Below the pieces are notes generated by a model. It did not search any database. It had not been told where the DNA came from and worked only from the letters and a program-made list of their open reading frames with translations. 64,000 bases of DNA, taken from contig CAVYAT010000003.1 of assembly GCA_963766605.1 (NCBI GenBank), positions 62,001 to 126,000 on the forward strand, in the 5' to 3' direction. The translations under genes and the position numbers were made by a program. Position 1 is the stretch's first letter. Each line of letters starts with the position of its first letter. Shown here piece after piece: positions 1-8,016 of this stretch. This DNA is from AC-49 sp963766605 (GTDB taxonomy: Bacteria; Actinomycetota; Thermoleophilia; Solirubrobacterales; Solirubrobacteraceae).

Positions 1-157
1 CTCGTCGCCCCCGCCGGTGTTCAACTTCGACGCGATCCCGACCGTCGTCGGCGGCCCATACGAGTACGGCGTCCCCGGCGCGGTCCACGGCATCTTCGGC
101 CCGGCCAAACCGGCCGACGTCCCTGCGGTGGCCCCGACGACCCCGGCAGGTGGGTGA
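1..157 (+). CDS. ctaD: cytochrome c oxidase subunit I, C-terminal tail (partial)
   Basis: Only the last 51 codons are present, read from base 2 to the TGA at 155-157. The stretch SPPPVFNFDAIP followed by a Pro/Ala-rich end looks like the cytoplasmic tail of bacterial cytochrome c oxidase subunit I, the heme-copper subunit of the terminal oxidase. A subunit III gene lies 843 bases downstream on the same strand, which supports the call. None of the transmembrane helices or heme/copper ligands are in the window, so the identification rests on the tail motif and context. Confidence 0.7.
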   Translation, partial: SSPPPVFNFDAIPTVVGGPYEYGVPGAVHGIFGPAKPADVPAVAPTTPAGG

Positions 158-160
158 CCC

Positions 161-991
161 ATGAAGACGATCCTGGCCGTGGCCAACGAGACGATCGGCG
201 GCGCCAAGCTGCGAGAGGCGATCAAGGCCAAGGTCGCCGCCGCCGGCGCCGACGGGGCACGGGTCGTGATCTGCGTGCCGCGCAAGCGCCCGCAGCACGG
301 GCTCGTGATCTACGACGAGCCCGTGTTCGACGCGGCGCGCGTGCGCATCGACCTGGCCCGCCAGGTGCTGCGCGCCGACGGCATCGACGCGATCGGCGAG
401 GTCGGCGACCCCGACCCCTACACCGCGACGATGGACGCGATCGGCGAGTACGCGCCCGACGAGGTCGTCGTCTCGACGTTCCCGGCCTCGCAGTCGGGCT
501 GGCTGCGCCGCGACCTTCCCGAGCGGATCGCCGACGCCAGTGGCCTGCCGGTCGAGCACGTCGTCGTCGACGTCGCGGCCGAAGGCCTGCCGTTCAAGAT
601 CACGCTCGTCGTCGCCAACCGGACGGCCAGCGGCGACGCGCTGATGGACAAGCTGCGCGCCGAGCGCGCCGAGTCGGACCACCTGTTCATCGTCGTCATT
701 CCCCAGGAGGGCGGCGGCGGCGAGGCCGCGCTGGCGGCCCGCGCCCGGCTCGCCCAGGTGCTCGACCGGATGAAGGCCGAGGGCTTCCTCGTCGCGGGCA
801 TGATCGCCGACCCCGATCCCTACACGGCGACGATGAACGCGCTCGACCTGTTCAACGTCGACGAGGTCGTGATCTCGACGCTGCCGGCGACCCGCTCGGG
901 CTGGCTGCGCGCCGACCTGATCGAGCGCGTCAAGCGCGCGTCCAGCGTCCCCGTGTCCCACGTGCAAGCACCGGCGCCGGTGGGCGCGTAG
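161..991 (+). CDS. tandem-repeat universal-stress-protein-like protein inside the cytochrome oxidase locus
   Basis: This 276-residue soluble protein has two halves that repeat each other. Both begin with a beta-strand of the MKTILAVANET / FKITLVVANRT type. Both carry the same block DPDPYTATM (residues 83-91 and 217-225), followed by DEVVVST.PA and SGWLR. The layout fits a duplicated USP/HUP-like alpha/beta fold, but the classic USP ATP-binding glycine motif is not obvious, so nucleotide binding is not claimed. The ATG lies three bases after the ctaD stop, and ctaE starts nine bases after its own stop, so it is probably co-transcribed with the oxidase. Its role there is unknown. Confidence 0.75.
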   Translation: MKTILAVANETIGGAKLREAIKAKVAAAGADGARVVICVPRKRPQHGLVIYDEPVFDAARVRIDLARQVLRADGIDAIGEVGDPDPYTATMDAIGEYAPDEVVVSTFPASQSGWLRRDLPERIADASGLPVEHVVVDVAAEGLPFKITLVVANRTASGDALMDKLRAERAESDHLFIVVIPQEGGGGEAALAARARLAQVLDRMKAEGFLVAGMIADPDPYTATMNALDLFNVDEVVISTLPATRSGWLRADLIERVKRASSVPVSHVQAPAPVGA

Positions 992-1000
992 GAGAACCGC

Positions 1001-1648
1001 ATGGAAGCCGCCAGCGTCGCCCACGTCGCGCACGACGACCACCACCACGGGCCTCCGGAAGCCAATCGCAGCTCGCGGGTCGACCCTGCGACGCTCGGGA
1101 TGCTGCTTTTCATCATGTCGGAGATCATGATCTTCGGCGCGTTCTTCACGGCCTACTTCTTCATCCGGGTCGTGCACAACGGGCACCCGATCGGGCCGCA
1201 CTGGTTCCCGATGCGCTTCAACGGCAATACGCACTCGCTGCCGGTCGAGGTGGCGGGCATGAACACCGCGATCCTGGTGTCGTCGTCGTTCACGCTGCAC
1301 TGGGCCGAGACGTGCATCCAGAAGGGCAATCGCTTCGGCTTCAAGGCCGGGATGCTGACGACGTTCCTGCTCGGCGCGACGTTCCTGTTCGTGCAGATCA
1401 ACGAGTACATCCACATCGGCTTCTCGCCGCAGGACATCGCCCAGGGCACGATCTTCTACGGCCTCACGGGCCTGCACGGCGCGCACGTCTTCATCGGCCT
1501 GACGATCCTCGCCGTCGTCTGCGTGCGCGCGTTCCGCGGGCACTACTCGCCGGAGAGCCACAAGGGCGTCAACGTGCCAGGGATCTACTGGCACTTCGTC
1601 GACATCATGTGGATCTTCGTCTACGTCACCGTCTACGTCATCCAGTGA
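1001..1648 (+). CDS. ctaE: cytochrome c oxidase subunit III
   Basis: The 215-residue product has about five hydrophobic helices (roughly residues 32-55, 87-102, 115-137, 147-172 and 194-213), the shortened form of heme-copper oxidase subunit III. The last helix carries the family signature YWHFVDIMWIF. Subunit III supports the stability and turnover of the proton-pumping aa3-type oxidase in the cytoplasmic membrane. A GGAG ribosome site overlaps the previous stop codon, seven bases before the ATG. The stop overlaps the GTG of the next small gene. Confidence 0.93.
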   Translation: MEAASVAHVAHDDHHHGPPEANRSSRVDPATLGMLLFIMSEIMIFGAFFTAYFFIRVVHNGHPIGPHWFPMRFNGNTHSLPVEVAGMNTAILVSSSFTLHWAETCIQKGNRFGFKAGMLTTFLLGATFLFVQINEYIHIGFSPQDIAQGTIFYGLTGLHGAHVFIGLTILAVVCVRAFRGHYSPESHKGVNVPGIYWHFVDIMWIFVYVTVYVIQ

Positions 1649-1791
1649 ACGACGACGAGCCGCAGCCCTGGTGGCTGCGGGCGCTGGCGCCGCTGCGCTC
1701 TGAGGCGGCGATGTTCCGGGTGCTGCTGTGGGTCGCGGGCGTCGCAGCCGTGTTCGTCGCGATCTACCTGATCGCGCACGCCGTCACTTGA
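1645..1791 (+). CDS. small single-pass membrane protein after ctaE
   Basis: A 48-residue ORF starts at a GTG that overlaps the ctaE stop (GTGA), which suggests translational coupling. Its N-terminus is polar and acidic with two tryptophans (DDEPQPWW). The C-terminal half is one hydrophobic helix (FRVLLWVAGVAAVFVAIYL). Position and size suggest an accessory oxidase subunit, comparable in place to small subunit IV proteins, but I see no family motif. Its last eight bases overlap the end of the convergent cytochrome gene. Confidence 0.6.
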   Translation: MNDDEPQPWWLRALAPLRSEAAMFRVLLWVAGVAAVFVAIYLIAHAVT

Positions 1792-2521
1792 CGGTCAGCG
1801 TGCCGAGCATGCCGGCCTGGCGATGCCCGGAGACCTCGCAGAAGAACGTGTAGGACCCGGGCTTCAGGTTGACCTTGACGCTGTCGGTGCCCTTGGGCTC
1901 GATCTTGGTCGCGCCCTCGATGTTGCCGGTCGCGCCGGTGCCGTCCTGGATCGCCACGTTGTGGTCGATGCCGGAGGCGTTCGTCATCTCGATCGTGACC
2001 TCGCCGGCCTGCGCGGTCGCCTTGGTCGTCGTGTAGGCGAGCTGGCCGTTGGGATCGGCGGCGAGCTTGAGCACGCCAGCGACGGCGACGGCCGGCTTGG
2101 AGCTGGCGGCGGGCGGGACGGCCTTGGCCAGCAGGCCGGCGTCCGCCCCCGGCTTGCCGGCGACCGCGGCGACGTAGGCAGCGACGTTGTTGGCGTCGTC
2201 GCCGCTCACCAGACCGGCCGGCATGGCCGTGCCGACATGGCCCTTGGGGTACTTGCCCGGATCCTTGATCTGCCCGCGGACGACCCCAGCGATCGCGTTG
2301 CGGCCGAAGTTCTCCTCGACGCTCTGACGGAACGCCTGGTCGAGGTTCGGGCCGGCGGTCCCCTTCGTGCCGGCATGCGCGAGCGTGTGGCAGGAGCCGC
2401 ACTTCGCGATGAACGTCAGTTTGCCGGCCGTCAGGTCGGTGTTGCTGTTGTTGACAGAGCAGCCGCCCAGGATCAGGGCGGCTGCAGTCACGAGCAGGAT
2501 GCTTGCGCGCGGGGGTGCCAT
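1784..2521 (-). CDS. lipoprotein with cytochrome c and cupredoxin domains
   Basis: The 245-residue product begins with a lipoprotein signal peptide ending in the lipobox LGGC (Cys21). A class I cytochrome c domain follows, with heme motif CGSCH at 41-45 and a likely axial Met at 100 (GTAMP). After a Pro/Ala linker, residues about 150-245 form a type-1 copper domain with ligand pattern His187, Cys228, His233 and Met238. It should sit on the outer face of the membrane and carry electrons, plausibly to the oxidase encoded next to it; that destination is inferred from position. The chosen ATG puts the signal peptide at the very N-terminus. An open frame continues upstream but is Arg-rich and overlaps the next gene. 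Confidence 0.88.
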   Translation of the reverse strand: MAPPRASILLVTAAALILGGCSVNNSNTDLTAGKLTFIAKCGSCHTLAHAGTKGTAGPNLDQAFRQSVEENFGRNAIAGVVRGQIKDPGKYPKGHVGTAMPAGLVSGDDANNVAAYVAAVAGKPGADAGLLAKAVPPAASSKPAVAVAGVLKLAADPNGQLAYTTTKATAQAGEVTIEMTNASGIDHNVAIQDGTGATGNIEGATKIEPKGTDSVKVNLKPGSYTFFCEVSGHRQAGMLGTLTVK

Positions 2522-2535
2522 CGGCGCGCGGAACT

Positions 2536-4068
2536 CTATCCGAGGTTCTCGACCGAAGGCAGTGCTCCGAGGTCGCCCGTCGCCGCCGAGACGACGGCGT
2601 CGGCGACCGCATCCCACGAGTAGGCCTCGTGGGCGGCCTTGGCCAGCGCATCGCGCGCCAGTCCCTGGCGCGCCGGCGACATCGCCATCCACGTCATGAT
2701 CCGCTTTGCGATCGTCTCCACGACCTTCGGGCCGACCTGGAACGACATCAGATCGCCGATCTCCGGGGCCACCGCCGGGCGCAGGCGGTCGGTCACCTCG
2801 ATGAGGCCGGAATGGCCCGCGGCGATCGGCAGTGCGCCGCTGGCGGCGGCCTCCGCGACGACCATCCCGAACGCCTCCGGGAACGTGCTCGGCACGACCT
2901 GACACTCGCACACCGACACGAGGGTCGCGACCTCGTCGTGCTCGAGGCGCCCGGTCAGCACGACGCGGTCGCGCAGCGCCGCCGCAGCCCGCCTGTAGGC
3001 GTCGCCGCGACCCTGGGCGACCAGGAACGCCTCCAGATGCGTCAGACCGTGGCGACCGGCCAGATCGCGCGCACCATCGAGGTTGCCGGCCCACAGCAGC
3101 GCCAGCAGACGCTCGAGCTCGGCGCGGAACTCGCCGAAGCCGACGACGACCAGCCGCGCCCGCGGCTCGCGCTGGAGCACGAGCGGCCACGCCGCAAGCA
3201 GCAGGTGGATGCCCTTGGCCGGCAGCAGCTTGCCGACGAACGCGACGTGGCGGTCCGGCCCGTCGAGCTCCAGGCGCGACAGCGCCCGCGCGGCGCCCTG
3301 CTCGTCGCGCCAGAATGCGTCGGTCTGCTCGCTGGGCGGCGTGGCTCGAAGACGCTCGACGATCAGCTCCATCTCCTGGGCCGCCTCATCCGGCGTGCGG
3401 CGGTGGAAGACCTCGGCGTCGACCCCGGGCGGCGCCAGCCGCGTGCGCGCGGCCAGGTCCGGGTCGCCGATCGTGTCCCACAGGCGGTGCGCGATGTGGC
3501 TGGAGCCGACGAGTACGCCGGCCGCGCCGTCGAGCCCCTCGCGGGCGTAGCGCAGGAACCGCTCGGGCTCGGGCCGCACGACGTACTCGAGCGCGCTGCC
3601 GTGGATCTTGACCGCGTAGGGGATCGTGCCGTCGAGCGCCCGACGCATGATCGCCGGACCGAGAACGAGGTGGTTGGCCAGCGCGATGTCCGGCTGCGTC
3701 AGGCGGCAGACATCGCGCACGGCGGCCACATTGCGCGCGATGTAGTCCTCGAGATCGGCGTCGGAGAGCACCGAGAAGCGCCGTGCCTTGAGGCCCTCGT
3801 ACTGGTCGTCGACGTACACCGGCAGCACGGCGCCGATCTCGGGCCGCCACGCGGTCACGTGCGTGGGTTCGCGCAGCACTTCGACCTCGGCAACGCCCTC
3901 GACCCAGCGCCCGACGGCGTCTACGAACGGCAATCGGGCCGGGTGGCGATCCTGGCTCAGGAGCTCGACATCGCATCCTTTACGCCCGAAAGCTGCGCAA
4001 AGACGCGCGTTGTACACATTCGAGCCCGTTCCTCGCAGAAGGTACCCGTGGAAGACGACGACCCGCAC
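2536..4068 (-). CDS. glycosyltransferase, family 4 (GT-B) type
   Basis: The 510-residue protein starts MRVVVFHGYLLRGTGSNVYN, the usual first strand and glycine loop of GT4 enzymes that act on NDP-sugars. The C-terminal Rossmann domain opens near FVGKLLPAKG. It has the nucleotide-sugar motif PEAFGMVVAEA from about residue 397, with the E-x7-E pattern of retaining GT4 enzymes. An insertion of roughly 40 residues between the domains includes an HGSALEY segment. No partner genes reveal the acceptor. It ends 14 bases before the cytochrome gene start and is divergent from the HD-GYP gene. Confidence 0.87.
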   Translation of the reverse strand: MRVVVFHGYLLRGTGSNVYNARLCAAFGRKGCDVELLSQDRHPARLPFVDAVGRWVEGVAEVEVLREPTHVTAWRPEIGAVLPVYVDDQYEGLKARRFSVLSDADLEDYIARNVAAVRDVCRLTQPDIALANHLVLGPAIMRRALDGTIPYAVKIHGSALEYVVRPEPERFLRYAREGLDGAAGVLVGSSHIAHRLWDTIGDPDLAARTRLAPPGVDAEVFHRRTPDEAAQEMELIVERLRATPPSEQTDAFWRDEQGAARALSRLELDGPDRHVAFVGKLLPAKGIHLLLAAWPLVLQREPRARLVVVGFGEFRAELERLLALLWAGNLDGARDLAGRHGLTHLEAFLVAQGRGDAYRRAAAALRDRVVLTGRLEHDEVATLVSVCECQVVPSTFPEAFGMVVAEAAASGALPIAAGHSGLIEVTDRLRPAVAPEIGDLMSFQVGPKVVETIAKRIMTWMAMSPARQGLARDALAKAAHEAYSWDAVADAVVSAATGDLGALPSVENLG

Positions 4069-4124
4069 GCCACCGGCAGACTATTGCGTCGGCGGGCGAT
4101 TCCCCGAAAGGTCACAGACGGCTG

Positions 4125-4745
4125 ATGGTGGAGCACGGACGTTCCCTGGATGAGCTAGCCCGCGCGATAGACGTTGCCGACCCGGCCACGGCCCGTCACG
4201 GCCGCGCCGTGACGGTACTCGCGCTGCGACTGGCGATGTCGATCGACGTCACGCTGGCGACGTCTCCGTCGTTCCGCCTCGGCTGCCTGCTGCACGACGC
4301 CGGCAAACTGGCGATCCCGGCCGACGTCCTGAGCAAGCCCGGCGCCCTGGACGAGGCCGAGTGGGCGCTGATGCGTCGCCACCCGGTGATCGGGGCGCGG
4401 ATGTGCGAGTTGGCCGCCGCGCCACCGCAGACGATCGAGATCGTTCGTCACCACCACGAGCGCTGGGACGGTGATGGCTACCCCGATCGTCTGTCCGGCG
4501 ATCGGATCCCGCTCGCCGCCCGGATCCTCGCCACGTGCGACGCGCTCGATGCGATGACCTCCGAGCGCCCCTACCGCGAGCGGCCGCTGTCGCGTGACGA
4601 GGCGCTGGCGCAGATCGAAGCGCAGCGCGGCACGCAGTTCGATCCCGAGATCGTCGACGCGCTGCTGCGCCGCTTCCAGCGCGGGCGGACGCTCGGACGC
4701 CGGTGGTCCACAGGCGACGATCTTGCGTCGGCTGTCGCCTGTTGA
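4125..4745 (+). CDS. HD-GYP domain phosphohydrolase
   Basis: The whole 206-residue protein is one HD-GYP domain, the family of cyclic-di-GMP phosphodiesterases. Metal-site residues are visible: His25, the HD pair at 57-58 (LLHDAGK), His86, the run HHHERWDGDGYP at 109-120 and Asp139. DAMTSERPYR and GTQFDP at 169-174 are also typical. There is no receiver, PAS or membrane segment, so it lacks a built-in sensor. It lies 56 bases from the divergent glycosyltransferase. Substrate is inferred from the family only. Confidence 0.88.
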   Translation: MVEHGRSLDELARAIDVADPATARHGRAVTVLALRLAMSIDVTLATSPSFRLGCLLHDAGKLAIPADVLSKPGALDEAEWALMRRHPVIGARMCELAAAPPQTIEIVRHHHERWDGDGYPDRLSGDRIPLAARILATCDALDAMTSERPYRERPLSRDEALAQIEAQRGTQFDPEIVDALLRRFQRGRTLGRRWSTGDDLASAVAC

Positions 4746-4762
4746 ACCGCTACAGTGGCGAA

Positions 4763-5032
4763 ATGAGCACTGCCCAGCGCTACCGTTTGCGCGCGCCCTC
4801 GACGGGTCACGAGACGATCATCGAAGGCGCCGAGCCCGATCGCGTCTACCACGACCGCGACACGGGCGAGGAGCTCGACGTCGTCGGCCGCCTGCTGCCC
4901 CTGGAGGGCGAGTCGAAGCTGCCGTGGTCGGTCGAGAACCTGCGCTTCTGCAACTGGTGCGACCAGCTCGCCCAGAAGGACCTCAACGACTGCCCCACCT
5001 GCGGCCGCCGGATGGCGCCGCTGGGCTCCTGA
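4763..5032 (+). CDS. small zinc-ribbon protein
   Basis: An 89-residue protein of unknown function. The C-terminus has a compact zinc-ribbon pair CNWC and CPTC, and the rest is polar and acidic without membrane segments. It starts 17 bases after the HD-GYP stop and ends five bases before the following lipoprotein, so the three may be one transcript. I do not recognise the N-terminal two thirds. It is one of four small zinc-ribbon proteins in the window. Confidence 0.7.
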   Translation: MSTAQRYRLRAPSTGHETIIEGAEPDRVYHDRDTGEELDVVGRLLPLEGESKLPWSVENLRFCNWCDQLAQKDLNDCPTCGRRMAPLGS

Positions 5033-5037
5033 GCCCG

Positions 5038-5475
5038 ATGGCGCGCCGATCGGCGACCCTGCTGGCCTCGTTCGCGCTCGTTGCGCTGTGCGGCGCCGGC
5101 ATCGGCGCGTGCGGCGGCGGCGGGGGCGGCTCCGACCAGCCGCCCAAGCATGTCGATACGCCGTTGATGCCACCGGCCCGCTACGTCATCCCGCCCTCCG
5201 GATCGTCGAACTCGGCGTCGAGCACCGACACAACGACCACCCCGTCGACCGACACCACGACGACCCCGGCGGCCTCGTCGTCGGGCTCCGCCTCGTCCGG
5301 CTCCAGCGGCGGCGCGGCCGTGACCCCGCCGGCGAGCACCTCGGGTGGCGTCTCGGCGACCGGCGGCGCGACCGGCGGCGCCGGGGCGACGACCCCCAGC
5401 GCCGGTGGCAACGGCGGCGGCGGCGCCGCGTTCAACCAGTTCTGCCAGCAGAACCCCGGCGCGAACTGCCCGTAG
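5038..5475 (+). CDS. Ser/Thr/Gly-rich lipoprotein of unknown function
   Basis: The 145-residue product begins with basic residues, a hydrophobic stretch and a lipobox-like IGAC followed by polyglycine, as in bacterial lipoproteins. Most of the mature part is low-complexity Ser, Thr, Ala and Gly. The end is a short conserved-looking tail with two cysteines (FNQFCQQNPG and NCP) that could form a disulfide. It is probably a surface-anchored spacer protein. It converges on the next gene, whose C-terminus is also Thr-rich. Confidence 0.65.
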   Translation: MARRSATLLASFALVALCGAGIGACGGGGGGSDQPPKHVDTPLMPPARYVIPPSGSSNSASSTDTTTTPSTDTTTTPAASSSGSASSGSSGGAAVTPPASTSGGVSATGGATGGAGATTPSAGGNGGGGAAFNQFCQQNPGANCP

Positions 5476-5494
5476 CGCGCCCGCGGCGCGCTCG

Positions 5495-6310
5495 CTAACG
5501 CGTCTTCGGCTTCGTCGTCGTCGTGGTCGACGTGGTGGTTGCCGTCGGCGTCGTGGCCGTCGGCGTCGTGTCGGTCCCCGGCGTCGTGGTCGTGGTGGTG
5601 GTGGTCGTCGTCGTCGTCGTGGGGCGCGGGGTCGTGATCACCGGGGTGCCCGGCTTGGTGATCTCGGTCGCGTTGAAGGTCAGGCGCTCCTTGGGGAAGA
5701 TGCACGCGAAGACGCCGGTGTTGCCGCTCGACAGCGACGAGTCCGGCGGCGGCGCGGTCTTCGGGTGGCAGGAGTTCTTGGGGCGCGGGTTGCGCCACGA
5801 GATCGTTCCGCTCGTGCCCTCCGACAGGATCGGGGCCCAGGTCGGTGTCGTGATGGCGATCACGTAGTTACGGTGGACCTCGATCGGGGCGGGCAGCGGG
5901 AACTGCACCGTGAAGCCGATGTACGGCGTGAGCGTCATCACCGGGCTCTGGCCGGCAACCGCGTACGTGAGCTTCTTCTTGCCGACCGGCTTGAGCACCG
6001 TCAGCCGTGCCTGCGGCGTCGGGCTGAGGAGCACCGTGTTGACGAAGAACTGGGTCTGCGTCTTGCCCGGCTTGCCGAGCGCGACGGTCCAGGCGACGAT
6101 GCTGCCGGCCTTGGTGACGGTGTCGACGGCCTTGTTGTCGCCGGCTCGCACCTGGTAGCCCGTCGAGCGGGTCATGACGTGGCACTGGCTCGGGCAGGAC
6201 GGGTAGCTGACCGGCTTGGTGTCGCCGATCGTGACGACCTGAGCAGCGGCAATGGACGGCGCGATCGCGGTCAGCGCGAGCGCACAGAGAATTGTCTTCA
6301 GGGGACGCAT
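5495..6310 (-). CDS. secreted protein with C-terminal poly-threonine tail
   Basis: The 271-residue product has a clear signal peptide (ILCALALTAIAPSIAAAQ). Its folded part of about 200 residues contains six or more cysteines (for example SCPSQCH) and shows no domain I recognise. The last 45 residues are nearly all threonine with some proline, including a run of 13 threonines encoded by ACG/ACC codons. Such tails are often cell-wall-spanning or glycosylated linkers. The ATG is preceded by GGGACCC. Confidence 0.65.
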   Translation of the reverse strand: MRPLKTILCALALTAIAPSIAAAQVVTIGDTKPVSYPSCPSQCHVMTRSTGYQVRAGDNKAVDTVTKAGSIVAWTVALGKPGKTQTQFFVNTVLLSPTPQARLTVLKPVGKKKLTYAVAGQSPVMTLTPYIGFTVQFPLPAPIEVHRNYVIAITTPTWAPILSEGTSGTISWRNPRPKNSCHPKTAPPPDSSLSSGNTGVFACIFPKERLTFNATEITKPGTPVITTPRPTTTTTTTTTTTTTPGTDTTPTATTPTATTTSTTTTTKPKTR

Positions 6311-6361
6311 TGGGTCCCATTGAACACGACCCGCGGCCGGAATGATGCAGTTACACGCCCA

Positions 6362-6499
6362 TCACCAGGCGGACGACGGCACGCCGCAGCCGGCCATCCA
6401 GCGGCGAGACGCGACGCTCAGGGCGGCGATCAGGCGCTCGGCGAGCCACAGATCGTAGGGCCACGAATCACCGGTCTGCGAGCGCCGCGCGACCATCAT
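6362..6499 (-). CDS. possible small coupled ORF
   Basis: A 45-residue ORF (starts MMVARRSQTG, contains WPYDLWLAERL) begins inside the stop codon of the 120-residue gene upstream, through an ATGATG that overlaps its TGA. A GGAGGGGGG purine run lies just before it. Coupling and the Trp/Tyr-containing amphipathic segment argue that it may be translated. It has no family I recognise and could be chance. Confidence 0.3.
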   Translation of the reverse strand: MMVARRSQTGDSWPYDLWLAERLIAALSVASRRWMAGCGVPSSAW

Positions 6500-6858
6500 C
6501 CCCTCCCCCCTCCGACCGCTTCGAGGTCGGTCCAGCGCGGCGACGGGCCCAGCGGCTCGAGTGCCGCGCAGACCGCTGCCACGGCCGCCGTCTGGACGTG
6601 CAGGCGGCCTCCCGAGGCGACCGCACGCAGCACTGCGCTCGGCGTCCCGACCGTCGTCACCGACAGGCCCTGGCCGACATCGATCCGCACCCGGCGGCCA
6701 TGGCGGATGCCCTCGAGCACCCACGCCTCGGCCGGCGGGTCGGGACTGCGTCGCAGCCCCAGCGCCGCGACGCCGACGCCCGGGTGACCGGGGAGGGCGA
6801 GCGCCTGCAGCAACTCGGTGCGGCGGACGGCCGCGGCGTCGGTGATGTCGGACAGCAT
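6496..6858 (-). CDS. hypothetical protein, 120 residues
   Basis: A soluble product rich in Ala, Val, Leu and Gly with alternating hydrophobic strands (VGVAALGL, AWVLEGI, RVRIDVGQGLSVTTVG) and a helix AAVAAVCAALEPLG. No motif is recognised. Codon use matches its neighbours, with strong G/C at third positions. It ends in a one-codon overlap with the 45-residue ORF. Confidence 0.5.
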   Translation of the reverse strand: MLSDITDAAAVRRTELLQALALPGHPGVGVAALGLRRSPDPPAEAWVLEGIRHGRRVRIDVGQGLSVTTVGTPSAVLRAVASGGRLHVQTAAVAAVCAALEPLGPSPRWTDLEAVGGGRG

Positions 6859-6907
6859 CGCGCCATCGTCGCGTCGCGCGGGCGTGCTGTCAGTGTCAGA
6901 TCGGTCT

Positions 6908-7537
6908 CTACCCGGTCGCGGAGGCCGGCGTACGCAGCTTCAGCGTCGCCGTGGCCGGCGCGTTGGGAGCCGAGTCCACGCACGAGACGTGGCCCTCGCA
7001 GCCGCGCTCGGTCGCCTCGACGGCGAACCCGATGACGGCCGGGCGGCCGATCGACGACTGGCCGAAGCGCAGCGTCACGTTGTGCTCGCTGGAGCGTGTC
7101 AACGTCGCCGCGGTGACGAGCTGCGGCAGCTGGTTGGGGCGCTGCTTCATGATCGTCCCGCGCAGCGCGTCGCCACCCGCGTTTGCGGTCACGCAGACGA
7201 GGTAGTCGGGCGGGTTGGAGCCCGCGACCGACACCGTCCACAGCTCCATGCAGATCGAGCCCGGGACGCCGGTGCGCGAGCGCAGGTCGGTCGGCCCGAA
7301 GTCGTCGGCCGACGTGATCGATGCCCGCAGCTGGCCGCCCGGCGCGATGCCGAATGTCGTGCGCACGATGTCGACGCCGCCGTCGGCCGCGTCGCCGCTG
7401 TGATCGCTGACCACGGCGGTCTTCGTCTTGGCCGTGCTCGCCGCCGTCCCGGTGGCGGTGACGGCGACGGCGAACAGCGCTGCGAGCGCGACTGGGAGCG
7501 CGATCTGGTGTGTGACGTGTCGCACAAAGCGAATCAT
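6908..7537 (-). CDS. secreted protein of unknown function
   Basis: With the ATG at 7537 the 209-residue product opens with a normal signal peptide (IRFVRHV, then ALPVALAALFAVAVTATGTAAS). An alternative start 33 bases upstream would add an Arg-rich leader. The mature part is predicted to be beta-rich, starts with an SDHSGDAADGG Asp/Gly segment, and contains single cysteine pairs (SICMELW, CEGHVSCVD). That opening resembles Thermoleophilia exported proteins that begin with a D-rich strand, but no family can be named. Confidence 0.6.
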   Translation of the reverse strand: MIRFVRHVTHQIALPVALAALFAVAVTATGTAASTAKTKTAVVSDHSGDAADGGVDIVRTTFGIAPGGQLRASITSADDFGPTDLRSRTGVPGSICMELWTVSVAGSNPPDYLVCVTANAGGDALRGTIMKQRPNQLPQLVTAATLTRSSEHNVTLRFGQSSIGRPAVIGFAVEATERGCEGHVSCVDSAPNAPATATLKLRTPASATG

Positions 7538-7592
7538 GACGCTCTCGGCGCCTGCGCGTCGCACCTGCAATCCCTCGCTCAGACGGGTTCGG

Positions 7593-8006
7593 CTATTGCG
7601 CGAGCAGCGCGGCCGCGGCGGCGATCTCGTCTGCGTCGCCCGGCGCCGGCACCCACGGCAGCCGCAGTGGGTCGCCCTTGTAGCGCGGGATCACGTGGAT
7701 GTGGAAGTGGAAGATCGTCTGCCACGCGTCCGCACCGCACGAGTTGACGAGGTTGACGCCGTCGGCGCCGAGCACCTCCTTGGCCCGCCCGGCGAGCAGC
7801 TGGGCCGAGTGGGCGCACGCCGCCAGATCCTCGGACTCGATGCTGAGCAGGTCCTGCGCGTGGGTCCGCGGGATGACCAGCGCGTGGCCGCGCGTGGCCG
7901 GGTTGATGTCCATGAAGCTGATCGTGCGCTCGTCGTGCGCGACGATCGTCGACGGGATCTCGCCCGCGACGATCTTGCAGAACAGGCAGTCGGGATCGGT
8001 GGCCAT
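7593..8006 (-). CDS. HIT family nucleotide hydrolase/transferase
   Basis: The 137-residue protein carries the histidine triad HFHIHVIPR near residues 97-105, whose central histidine is nucleotidylated during catalysis on purine nucleotide conjugates. An N-terminal CLFC begins the zinc site found in many bacterial HIT proteins. The ATG giving MATDPDCLFC is chosen because the family starts there. It is the last gene of the long minus-strand housekeeping run, 10 bases after cca. Substrate is unknown. Confidence 0.9.
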   Translation of the reverse strand: MATDPDCLFCKIVAGEIPSTIVAHDERTISFMDINPATRGHALVIPRTHAQDLLSIESEDLAACAHSAQLLAGRAKEVLGADGVNLVNSCGADAWQTIFHFHIHVIPRYKGDPLRLPWVPAPGDADEIAAAAALLAQ

Positions 8007-8016
8007 GCCGGGGACC

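Noticed and set aside
154..1791. 545-residue Arg/Pro-rich open frame across the oxidase locus
   Set aside because: It is an out-of-frame shadow of the USP-like and ctaE genes; only its last 48 codons (from 1645) look real.
2503..4125. 540-residue plus-strand open frame opposite the glycosyltransferase
   Set aside because: Antisense shadow typical of GC-rich DNA; composition is Arg/His/Asp-rich and the minus-strand GT4 motifs are clear.
5500..5650. GTC/GTG-rich tract that looks like a tandem repeat or microsatellite
   Set aside because: It encodes the threonine tail of the minus-strand secreted protein with mixed ACG/ACC codons and is not a perfect repeat array.
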